Origin: an uncultured Desulfobulbaceae bacterium
Lineage (GTDB): Bacteria > Desulfobacterota > Desulfobulbia > Desulfobulbales > BM004
Assembly (NCBI GenBank): GCA_947259115.1
Contig: CAMYKS010000003.1
Span: 1-64,000 of the forward strand
Reading direction: 5' to 3'
Length of the DNA stretch: 64,000 nt
The position numbers and the translations under genes were made by a program. The notes beneath the pieces were generated by a model that worked only from the letters and a program-made list of their open reading frames with translations, was not told where the DNA came from and did no database searches. Each line of letters begins with the position of its first letter. Positions within the stretch are counted from its first letter, which is position 1. Shown piece after piece: positions 16,855 through 24,076 of this stretch.

Positions 16855-17385
16855 CTAACCTTCTTCAGGGGCGCGCCAGGAGCCGGCATCCACTTTTATC
16901 TGACTGATCAGGGGCTCTTCGACCCTGAAAACCTGGTTTTTATCGGTAAATCTTATATAGGCCGGTTTTGTTATGGAGGGTTTGCCAATCAGCAGGGTGT
17001 ATGATCTTTTGTCTTTGAAGGTCAGGATTACCTTGCGGGTGAAATTTCCGTCTCCGACCTTAAAATCATTGTACCTGTCACGCTCAATTGAAGCCAGGCC
17101 CTGTGGAGCCATGGTGACCAATTTCTCGGCAAGGGCCGTCACCCTTGGTTCATCGGATGCCTGGTTATCATCTCCGATCACCCAGACACAGTTAACTCTT
17201 TTAAAGTCAAGGGTAGTGTCTGCATCTGAGATGCTGAGCTGCTTGAGATCCCAGCCGTGCTGGTCAGGGAAAAGCGGTATTGCAGCAACCTGCTGATCGG
17301 TGGTCGCAGAACAGCCGGTAAGCAGCGTCAATATAAAAAGAATAAAGGCTGTGTAGAGTATGTTTTTGGGTTTCATGTCATCCAT
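16855..17385 (-). CDS. Lipoprotein with DUF4340-like domain
   Basis: This 176-residue protein has a lipoprotein signal (FILFILTLLTGCSATT, lipobox LLTGC) and a body resembling DUF4340: FKRVNCVWVIGDDNQASDEP, RVTALAEKLVTMAPQGL, RKVILTFKDKRSYTLLIGKP, and a final VDAGSWRAPE. DUF4340 proteins often lie with gliding or ABC-type GldG modules; none is adjacent here. The start could be 17385 or 17376; the frame also opens at a TTG at 17418 that would spoil the signal. It is probably an inner- or outer-membrane-anchored periplasmic protein. Confidence 0.65.
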   Translation of the reverse strand: MDDMKPKNILYTAFILFILTLLTGCSATTDQQVAAIPLFPDQHGWDLKQLSISDADTTLDFKRVNCVWVIGDDNQASDEPRVTALAEKLVTMAPQGLASIERDRYNDFKVGDGNFTRKVILTFKDKRSYTLLIGKPSITKPAYIRFTDKNQVFRVEEPLISQIKVDAGSWRAPEEG

Positions 17386-17943
17386 CCGGTATTGAGGTGC
17401 TTTGCATAACTTCTTCAAATTGCAATAGTAAGCACTGGCGTAGTTAAAGGCAAGCGATGAAAATCACTTAATAAATTAAGTCTTAATTTCTGGATTCGGA
17501 ATTTTTTGTCTGTCTTTCATCGGGCTCTACCGTTAGCCGATAATCGTCGTCTCGTCTCATTTGATGACAATTAAGAATTAATACCTGAAAGCAGGCCTTC
17601 ACTTTCAGAAGTTTCATAACTGGATTTTAATAAACGGGAACGTATTAAAATTGTATTCAGGTTAATGAGAAGCTTATAAATACAATATGAAAGATCATTA
17701 CTTTTTCAGGCAGAGCAGAACAGGAACGTAAATATTTAGAAACATTAAAAGCAACTAATTAATAGAAGCCCAGTTGACAAGTGGCTTAGAGTTGAATCAG
17801 GCCTAGAAAAGGTCTGAATTATACTTGAAATGCCACAAAAATTTATCTTCTGTGAAAAAAGAGGACAGATTATTTTTTATAATGTCCTCTTTTTCTGTTA
17901 AGCTAACTCTATAAAAGCTTAATTTTATTAAGAGCGCCTGATT
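17386..17943. other. AT-rich gap with a 12-bp inverted repeat
   Basis: No gene is supported. AAAAAGAGGACA (17856-17867) and TGTCCTCTTTTT (17883-17894) form a perfect 12-bp inverted repeat around a 15-base AT-rich loop, 50 bases before the next start codon. The arms resemble the GACAG/CTGTC repeat family. It could be a terminator or a regulatory hairpin. Confidence 0.5.
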
Positions 17944-18174
17944 ATGAGCATGAAACACATTGCCCTTTGTTTCGGGTTGTTTTCGATACTAATGGGCTGG
18001 GTCAACTATGATCCGGAAATTGAAACAGCGGTCGTACCGGTGGTCACCGGTATTATCGTGGTTATTCTTGCCCTGTTCGGCCTGGTTCCCGAATTTGTCG
18101 TCTGTGATCGTTGCGGCAGGAGAAGTTTCGGGACCAAGAAGGGGCATTGCCGCTACTGTGAAGATAAAGCATGA
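17944..18174 (+). CDS. Small membrane protein with C-terminal zinc ribbon
   Basis: This 76-residue protein has two hydrophobic segments (residues about 5-20 and 29-49) and then a cytoplasmic-looking CDRCGRRSFGTKKGHCRYC, two CxxC pairs that should bind one zinc ion. Its stop overlaps an upstream in-frame ATG of the ankyrin gene (ATGA), and the two are probably co-transcribed. No named family is recognised. The function is unknown. Confidence 0.6.
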   Translation: MSMKHIALCFGLFSILMGWVNYDPEIETAVVPVVTGIIVVILALFGLVPEFVVCDRCGRRSFGTKKGHCRYCEDKA

Positions 18175-18215
18175 AAATGCGGGTTAGCAGAAATTTACCG
18201 ACTGGGAGGACATCG

Positions 18216-18662
18216 ATGACCAAAGAAACAGGAGGCAGTGGTTGCCAACAGTGTAAAAAGGGGCCGCCAACATTGGAGGAGCCCCTGGCAGCCCTGCGGG
18301 AGGCAGTGTTGGATGGCAGGGTGGCCGAGGTAGAAGAACTGCTTGACGCCGGGCAGTTGGTTAATGCCGATCTGGGCAGTGGGGCGACCCCCATGCATAT
18401 GGCCATCCAGGAAGGGAGGGTCGAGGTGGTTAAAGCCCTGCTGGCCAGGGGTGCTGACCTTGCATCTGCTACCCGGGCCGGCTGGACTCCGGCCCACATG
18501 GTTGCCTTTGCCGATAATGTGGAAATTGCCAAGCTCCTCCTGGCTGCCGGGATGTCACTCAGCGCCACCAATATCCATGGCCACACCCCCCTTGACCTGG
18601 CCAAGGCCCATAACAAGACCGAGGTTCTGGCCCTGTTCAAAAAGGTCGGCAAGAAGGGCTGA
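18216..18662 (+). CDS. Ankyrin-repeat protein
   Basis: This 148-residue protein carries about four ankyrin repeats: LREAVLDGRVAEVEELLDAG, GATPMHMAIQEGRVEVVKAL, GWTPAHMVAFADNVEIAKLL and HGHTPLDLAKAHNKTEVLAL. Ankyrin repeats mediate protein contacts and say nothing of the partner. The N-terminus has a CQQC pair. I choose 18216 because GGGAGG lies about 8 bases upstream; the frame opens at 18171, where it would overlap the preceding zinc-ribbon gene by ATGA. No signal peptide is present. Confidence 0.85.
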   Translation: MTKETGGSGCQQCKKGPPTLEEPLAALREAVLDGRVAEVEELLDAGQLVNADLGSGATPMHMAIQEGRVEVVKALLARGADLASATRAGWTPAHMVAFADNVEIAKLLLAAGMSLSATNIHGHTPLDLAKAHNKTEVLALFKKVGKKG

Positions 18663-18684
18663 AGGAAACAAATAAAATCGTAAC

Positions 18685-18948
18685 TTATGTTTTACTAAAC
18701 TTCTTGACCCGTTCCCCGGTAATGGAAGCTTTCTCGCAACTGCTGCCCTCTTTGGGGTTACAGTCAAGAAGAATGGTCATTACCCTGTCAGCCAATCTGT
18801 AATGCCCGGCATCTTCTAACCTCGCCAACAAGCCTGACATCAATTTGTTGAATTCAACACATTTCTCATAATCTGAAGTGGCTCGTTGATGGAGGTCGCA
18901 AGCTTTTTCCAGGTCTTTTTGAATATCGTCGGGAAGTTCTTTGGTCAT
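18685..18948 (-). CDS. Small hypothetical protein
   Basis: This 87-residue, mostly helical protein (MTKELPDDIQKDLEKACDLH at its start) contains CxEF and a C-terminal CNPKEGSSCEK pair. I do not recognise it. Composition and codon use look genuine, but no clear Shine-Dalgarno site precedes the ATG. It is convergent with the ankyrin gene and precedes the regulator operon at 19067 on the same strand. Confidence 0.5.
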   Translation of the reverse strand: MTKELPDDIQKDLEKACDLHQRATSDYEKCVEFNKLMSGLLARLEDAGHYRLADRVMTILLDCNPKEGSSCEKASITGERVKKFSKT

Positions 18949-19066
18949 TTGTTACAAATCAAGAAAAGTTGATGCGGGAGTTATTCAATTTTTTATGGCA
19001 ATTGTGATTGCCATTATGATGTTAAACAAAAAATAGTTTTTTGAATACAAAAGCCAGTTCTTCTGG

Positions 19067-19885
19067 TTACAGAATGTATTTTTTTGTGATCCCCAGTGCC
19101 TGCATAACCTGGGTGGCTGTTTCCTCAATGGATTTTCCTGCCGAGGAGATTATGGGGATACGGGACTTCATATATATCTGCTCTGCCTGCTTCAGTTCCT
19201 CGATGCAGGTTGAGAGCTTGGCATACTTACTTCCCGGGTAACGTTTTTCCCGGGCGCTTTGCAGCTGTTGCGGCGAGGTGGTCAGGGCAACCACACGGCT
19301 TAAGTTCTGACGGATCATCTCGGGAACCTTGTAACTGTTCAGGTACTCAACGGTCAGTGGAAAATTAGCTGACTTAAGCCCCATCTGGGTTGCCAGAAAA
19401 ACAGAAATCGGTGTCTTGCCGGAGCGGGAAACTCCCACCAGTATAATATCCGCTTCATCGTATTCGCTTACCTTTGTGCCGTCGTCATGGGCCAAACAGT
19501 AATGGATGGCCTCAACCCTTTTATGCATGGTGACATCACTTGGATGACGGGCGAACCCAGATTCCCGTACGGCCCGGGTTTCCAGGCACATTTCAAGTTG
19601 TTCCAGAAAGAGCCCATAAGCCTCGAAATATTCCACTTCCGGTGAGTCAAAAACAGCACGCACCTTCGGGTCGAGGATAGTACTGAATATTATCGGTCTA
19701 CGGCCACTGGAACGCCCCATGATATGTGCCATAGTCTTTTTAGCCTCCGCAACGGTCCTGATAAAGGGAAACTTCTCCTCACAGAAATTTACCTCCGGGA
19801 ACTGGCAGATAAGGGCCTGACCCAGATTGGTGACCAGGATACCGGTGCTGTCTGAAATATAATAAACATCCTTAGAACTCCACAT
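19067..19885 (-). CDS. PEP synthase / pyruvate phosphate dikinase regulatory protein (DUF299)
   Basis: This bifunctional kinase/phosphorylase family uses ADP and phosphate to switch PEP synthase or pyruvate phosphate dikinase off and on by acting on a Thr next to the catalytic His. The 272-residue protein shows YYISDSTGILVTNLGQAL near its N-terminus, the P-loop-like ILVGVSRSGKTPISVFLA, and YPGSKYAKLSTCIEELKQAE, all conserved in the family. It is the third gene of an apparent leftward operon after a kinase-like and a SagB-like gene, with gaps of about 30 bases. Its target enzyme gene is not in the window. Confidence 0.9.
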   Translation of the reverse strand: MWSSKDVYYISDSTGILVTNLGQALICQFPEVNFCEEKFPFIRTVAEAKKTMAHIMGRSSGRRPIIFSTILDPKVRAVFDSPEVEYFEAYGLFLEQLEMCLETRAVRESGFARHPSDVTMHKRVEAIHYCLAHDDGTKVSEYDEADIILVGVSRSGKTPISVFLATQMGLKSANFPLTVEYLNSYKVPEMIRQNLSRVVALTTSPQQLQSAREKRYPGSKYAKLSTCIEELKQAEQIYMKSRIPIISSAGKSIEETATQVMQALGITKKYIL

Positions 19886-19915
19886 GTCCCATGACTCCTT
19901 TATTAAATGGTAATG

Positions 19916-20650
19916 TTATTCTTTTGCACCGACTGCTGCCAGGTAGATAACCGATTCCTCTTCCCCGTCAAGGGCCAGCAGTTTGTTTAATGCGTCATCA
20001 TAAAATGCTGCAACCGGGCAGGCTCCCAGTTGCAAGCCTTCGGCAGCCAACAGCAGATTCTGGCAGATATGGCCGGCATCCATCATGATATAGCGTAAAC
20101 CCCGATGTCCATATTTGGAAAAATTTCTGCGCAGAATTGCGGACCATATAAAAACAACCCCGGCCTTGGCCATGAAATTCTGCCCCAGGGCAGCCTCTGC
20201 CACACTTTTACCGACAAAGCCCTCACTCATCAGCTCCAGGCAGAACTCTAGAGGTTGAAAATGATACAGGCCCGGGGATAGTGATTCTACATGCTGTATG
20301 GAAAGATAGGTCTCCACCGGATAAAGGGCTCCAGCTGATGGAGCGGTCCTGAAAAAGAAGCTGCCGGCCCTGCCGCTGATTCCCTGGCCGGCCCAGAGCA
20401 GCATGGCAAGATCTTCCATGCTGAGAGCTGCATCGCCATAGCGTCTGTGTGATCGCCTGTATTGCAACGTATCGTGCAGGCTTTTGTCCATTTCCCAGGT
20501 AGTGGGCAGCTTTATTTTGTCAGCGCCAGCATACTCTTTATATGGGTGAGCAGGCGCAATATCCAAACGTGCCTTGCGGTGGAGGGTCTGCTCGTCAAAT
20601 TTTGTTTCCTGCAGATAGCGAGAGCCAAGAGAATTTTTCAGATCATCCAT
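19916..20650 (-). CDS. SagB/ThcOx-type FMN oxidoreductase
   Basis: This 244-residue protein has the nitroreductase-fold SagB/ThcOx pattern: LQYRRSHRRYGDAALSMEDL, AMLLWAGQGI, RTAPSAGALYPVETYL (FMN-binding Ser/Pro/Arg region), RYIMMDAGHICQNLLLAAEG and LGACPVAAFYDD. Members with peptide substrates oxidise azolines, but many stand-alone members, like this one, have no peptide precursor or YcaO partner nearby. It lies between the kinase-like gene (27 bases upstream) and the DUF299 regulator (30 bases downstream). The substrate is unknown. Confidence 0.85.
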   Translation of the reverse strand: MDDLKNSLGSRYLQETKFDEQTLHRKARLDIAPAHPYKEYAGADKIKLPTTWEMDKSLHDTLQYRRSHRRYGDAALSMEDLAMLLWAGQGISGRAGSFFFRTAPSAGALYPVETYLSIQHVESLSPGLYHFQPLEFCLELMSEGFVGKSVAEAALGQNFMAKAGVVFIWSAILRRNFSKYGHRGLRYIMMDAGHICQNLLLAAEGLQLGACPVAAFYDDALNKLLALDGEEESVIYLAAVGAKE

Positions 20651-20677
20651 GTTTGCGTCTTTCCAGCCTCCTATATA

Positions 20678-21799
20678 TTACTGGTGAGTGTTTGCCAAAC
20701 AAACTACACGGCATTTTTCAATAATCGCCCTGATCATGTCTTCCTGCTGCTCGATACTCTCCACCAGCTTGAATTGTACCTGGGCCCGGTCCAGATTCTG
20801 ATCCAAATGGTTGACCCTGAAGTACACATTGCCTTCCAGAAAGTCAGTGTAGAACCGGAGCCCCAGTTCAAAAGGAAGCAGCCTGACAGCATCAAAAAGA
20901 AAATCAAAATCCGTATTTGATAAAAATTTTCTGGCAGCTCCAGTATAGCCTGACAAAACCGCCTCACAAAGATCAAGATCAAACCGGACCGCAGAAAGAT
21001 CTGCAGCCTCTTCGCCCATGGTGCTGCAGCAGGAACGCAGACAGTCGCCGATATCATATTGCACCAGGCCCGGCATCACAGTGTCCAGGTCAATAATGCT
21101 CACTGCCCTCCCTGTCACCCTGTCTGCCATTATGTTATTGACTTTGGGATCACCGTGTATAATCCGCACCGTAATTATCTTTTCTCTGCGTCCATTCTCC
21201 AGTACCGGGGCCCAACTCCGCCTGTCCTCGATAAACTGTTGACAGTATTTTTCTGCTGCACCGGGTCCGTTTCGCTTAGCCACCACTTCATCATAATGTT
21301 TAAGGTATCCCTCAACATTATGAAAACCGGGTAAAGTTTCTAACAGGAGTTCAGGGCTGAGGTCACTGAGCAGCCAGTGAAAAATGCCTAAGGCCCGCCC
21401 CGCCTCCCCGGCATCATCAGGGCCGGTAATATGCTCCAAAGGAACTGCCCCCCGGATAAAGCTTAATGCACGCCAGAAATCTCCTGCTGCATCAATAAAA
21501 AAATCCCTGCCATCCCTGGTTGCTATATTTTGCAGCATCTGCCAGTCTGCAGCAACCCCGGTGGAGTTGATTTTCATCTGTTCCTGGATATGCTCGCATA
21601 TGTGGTGCAGGTTGTACATAACTGCTTCAGGATCCTTAAAAACCTCTGAATTAAGGCGTTGGAGAATAATTTTTTTTGCTCCCCTGTTAAGCCTCACCAG
21701 GTAGGTATCATGGATAATGCCGTGGCCGTATTTTTCAACCCCGGTTATAGATTCATCCCGGCTTCTAAAGTTCTCAGCAGCCTGCAAGGCCCTATTCAT
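20678..21799 (-). CDS. Aminoglycoside phosphotransferase-fold kinase (NahK-like)
   Basis: This 373-residue protein has the APH/choline-kinase fold. The N-terminal lobe is GHGIIHDTYLVR with KKIILQRLN; the catalytic loop is IIHGDPKVNNIM, and the metal-binding strand is AVSIIDLDTVMPGLVQYDIG. The order and spacing resemble N-acetylhexosamine 1-kinases, which phosphorylate GlcNAc or GalNAc at O1; antibiotic resistance is not implied. AAGGAG precedes the ATG. It is the first gene of the kinase-SagB-DUF299 set. The substrate is inferred only from resemblance. Confidence 0.82.
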   Translation of the reverse strand: MNRALQAAENFRSRDESITGVEKYGHGIIHDTYLVRLNRGAKKIILQRLNSEVFKDPEAVMYNLHHICEHIQEQMKINSTGVAADWQMLQNIATRDGRDFFIDAAGDFWRALSFIRGAVPLEHITGPDDAGEAGRALGIFHWLLSDLSPELLLETLPGFHNVEGYLKHYDEVVAKRNGPGAAEKYCQQFIEDRRSWAPVLENGRREKIITVRIIHGDPKVNNIMADRVTGRAVSIIDLDTVMPGLVQYDIGDCLRSCCSTMGEEAADLSAVRFDLDLCEAVLSGYTGAARKFLSNTDFDFLFDAVRLLPFELGLRFYTDFLEGNVYFRVNHLDQNLDRAQVQFKLVESIEQQEDMIRAIIEKCRVVCLANTHQ

Positions 21800-21969
21800 T
21801 TTATCGGCGCTCCTTCATTGGCGCATTTGCATTTACCTGATTATGGTGTAAATGATTTGATAACTTTTTCTTTACATTGCTAAAGTATAGTATTGCAATA
21901 CTTGTTTCAGAAACAAGAAAAGAATACAAGTGTTGCATGAAAAATATACGTGTAGCAGGGATCATAGAT

Positions 21970-22494
21970 ATGAACAACCATGATACTTTTATGAGACAAG
22001 CGTTGCTGGAGGCCAGGGAAGCCCTCATTGCAGGTGAATTCCCTGTGGGGTGCGTCATGGCGCACAGGGGCGAAATTATCAGCAGGGGCAGAAGGATCAA
22101 TTCCAGGGGGCCGGATGAAAATGAACTGGACCATGCGGAAATAATGGCACTGCGAAAACTTCTGGCCCGGCGTCCGGAAATCGAGCCTGCCGAAATTGTT
22201 GTCTACTCGACCATGGAACCCTGCCTCATGTGCTATGTGACCCTGCTGCTAAACGGCATCCGTACGATTGTTTATGCTTACGAGGATGTCATGGGCGGTG
22301 GCACCGGTCTTGACCTCAGTGAACTTGCACCTCTGTACCAGGAAATGCCTGTTACAATAACACCGCATATCCTGCGCCGGGACAGCCTGGAACTTTTCAA
22401 GGCCTTTTTTTCCAACCAGGACAACGCATACTGGCAGGACAGCCCCCTGGCCCGCTACACACTTAACCAAATTGCAGCGGAGGAGGCTGAATGA
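21970..22494 (+). CDS. Nucleoside/cytidine deaminase-family zinc enzyme
   Basis: This 174-residue protein has the deaminase zinc motifs LDHAEIMAL (HAE, proton shuttle Glu) and STMEPCLMCYVTLLL (PCxxC), and a FPVGCVMAHRGEIISRGRR N-terminal core. This places it with the TadA/guanine deaminase-like group. I start at 21970 with AGCAGGGA upstream; the frame is open to 21877. Its stop overlaps the ATG of the radical SAM gene (ATGA), so the two are coupled. Whether it acts on a free base, nucleoside or tRNA is not certain. Confidence 0.87.
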   Translation: MNNHDTFMRQALLEAREALIAGEFPVGCVMAHRGEIISRGRRINSRGPDENELDHAEIMALRKLLARRPEIEPAEIVVYSTMEPCLMCYVTLLLNGIRTIVYAYEDVMGGGTGLDLSELAPLYQEMPVTITPHILRRDSLELFKAFFSNQDNAYWQDSPLARYTLNQIAAEEAE

Positions 22495-23501
22495 GTCATC
22501 TGCAGGCCAGGACCGTGGGCTTTAAGCGCGGAGAAAGAAATGTCTTTTTTCATATCCTGACCGCATGTAATCTCTCATGCAGCCATTGCTATATAAACCC
22601 TAAAGAACATGGCACAGGTAAACTTTCACGGGAAAAACTGGAAGAGTGGCTTACACTCTTCCGGTGTGAGAATAAAGATACCAACATTATTTTTCTGGGC
22701 GGCGAACCTACCATGCATCCGGATCTGGACCATGCCATACGGTATGCCAAAAAGTTGGGCTACTCTTCTGTTACTGTTGATAGCAACGGTTTCCTGTTCC
22801 ATGATTTCCTGGATAAGGTCAAACCGGCTGACCTGGACTTTTTGAGTTTCAGCCTTGACGGCCCCTCGCCTGAAGTAAACGATTCGATCCGGGGCGCCGG
22901 TGTTTTTAAAACATGTACGACAAACCTTCAGGCAGCTGTTGCTAAAGGATTTAATGTCAGCCTGATCTACACGGTAAGCAGGCATAATATTGCATACCTG
23001 CATAAGATGGTGCCTCTGCTCGCCGGATGGGGCGTAAAACGTTTCTTCATCCAGGTTATCGGCATCAGGGGCAAAACAGCAATAAACGGTGCGGATAAAT
23101 GGCAGCTCACGCCGGAAGAATGGCTGGAGAAAATACCACAGGTGGCTGCTGAAGCTGCTGCCCATGGGATAAGAACTATCTTTCCAAAGGTCTTTCTGGA
23201 ACCGGAGGAAAAATTTGAATGTGCAGGCAGGGTGGCGGAAAATTATTTCATCTTTCCAAACGGCAGGGTTTACCAATGCCCCCTGTGCGAGGATTATCCT
23301 GTACACGGCTACAGGATTGAAGAGAACAAGCTCATCGCAAACAGCGGATTTACGGAGACCAAGCTCTTTGGCCTGGATATTCCGGAAGGCTGCGTGATCA
23401 ACAAGCTCCTGCAGCCGGAAAATCTAAGCTATGGCCCACAGGGCAAACCTCTTTACAAAATCTCATGCTGCCTCCTCAAACAGGAGATGAAGCCAAGGTA
23501 A
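22491..23501 (+). CDS. Radical SAM protein with C-terminal cysteine cluster
   Basis: This 336-residue protein has the radical SAM 4Fe-4S motif CNLSCSHC (CxxxCxxC, residues about 26-33), IIFLGGEPTMHPDL (GGE SAM motif) and LDFLSFSLDGPS. C-terminal Cys residues (FECAGRV, YQCPLCEDYP, SCCLLKQ) suggest an extra SPASM-like cluster. It overlaps the preceding deaminase by ATGA, and this tight coupling suggests a shared pathway, perhaps modification of a nucleoside or peptide. No precursor peptide gene is visible nearby. The product is unknown. Confidence 0.87.
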   Translation: MSHLQARTVGFKRGERNVFFHILTACNLSCSHCYINPKEHGTGKLSREKLEEWLTLFRCENKDTNIIFLGGEPTMHPDLDHAIRYAKKLGYSSVTVDSNGFLFHDFLDKVKPADLDFLSFSLDGPSPEVNDSIRGAGVFKTCTTNLQAAVAKGFNVSLIYTVSRHNIAYLHKMVPLLAGWGVKRFFIQVIGIRGKTAINGADKWQLTPEEWLEKIPQVAAEAAAHGIRTIFPKVFLEPEEKFECAGRVAENYFIFPNGRVYQCPLCEDYPVHGYRIEENKLIANSGFTETKLFGLDIPEGCVINKLLQPENLSYGPQGKPLYKISCCLLKQEMKPR

Positions 23502-23598
23502 AAAGCTTCACCTTGTTTGAAGAAAATCAACCGAGCCTGTAAATTTCACCAGTCGGGATGGCGGATAGGCAAAGTATGAGGTAATAAAACCGTGCAAA

Positions 23599-23624
23599 TT
23601 TTTTCATGAAATATGCAGGCTAAC
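23599..23624. repeat. Dispersed TTCATGAAATAT repeat, partial copy
   Basis: TTTTTTCATGAAATATGCAG followed by GCTAAC is a partial copy of the repeat at 10971-11006. It overlaps the last codons of the receiver protein gene on the minus strand. Confidence 0.45.
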
Positions 23625-23985
23625 TCACAAGTTCCTTAACGGTAGCCAGGAATTCTTCATGATCAAACGGTTTTTGGAACGTTTTGAGAGCACCGAGATT
23701 TTCGGCAAGTTTTAAAAAGTCGACATCCGCAACATTGCCGCCCCCTGACATGGCAATAACTTTTGCCTCGGGGAATTCAACACCTATATCCATGATAAAT
23801 TCGGTGCCTTCTTTTTCCGGCATGAAAATATCTGTGATTATGAGGTCAGCCGGATTTTCCCGCTGCATATCAAGGGCAATTCTGCCATTGGCAGCCTCGG
23901 CAACTTCATATCCGGCATTTTCCAGAATACGCCGGATAAGCGTGCGGAGTTTACTGTCATCATCAATTAAAAGTATATGGGCCAT
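23620..23985 (-). CDS. Single-domain response regulator (CheY-like)
   Basis: This 121-residue receiver domain has the acidic pair IDDD (residues 8-10), phosphoacceptor Asp52 in LIITDIFMPEKEG, Thr/Ser equivalent in IAMSGGG, and the conserved Lys in FQKPFDHEEF. There is no output domain, so it should signal by protein contact. It lies 91 bases downstream of the hybrid kinase at 24077-26287 on the same strand and is its likely partner. Confidence 0.92.
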   Translation of the reverse strand: MAHILLIDDDSKLRTLIRRILENAGYEVAEAANGRIALDMQRENPADLIITDIFMPEKEGTEFIMDIGVEFPEAKVIAMSGGGNVADVDFLKLAENLGALKTFQKPFDHEEFLATVKELVS

Positions 23986-24076
23986 AATTTCTTTTAATTT
24001 TTCTCATAAAAGATAAAAAACCTTACTGTCAACAATACTATCAAAACCCCTGAATTACAACATTTTTCATATTTTG

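Noticed and set aside
20678-21799. Aminoglycoside resistance gene
   Set aside because: The fold is APH-like but the overall pattern is closer to hexosamine kinases; no resistance function can be claimed.
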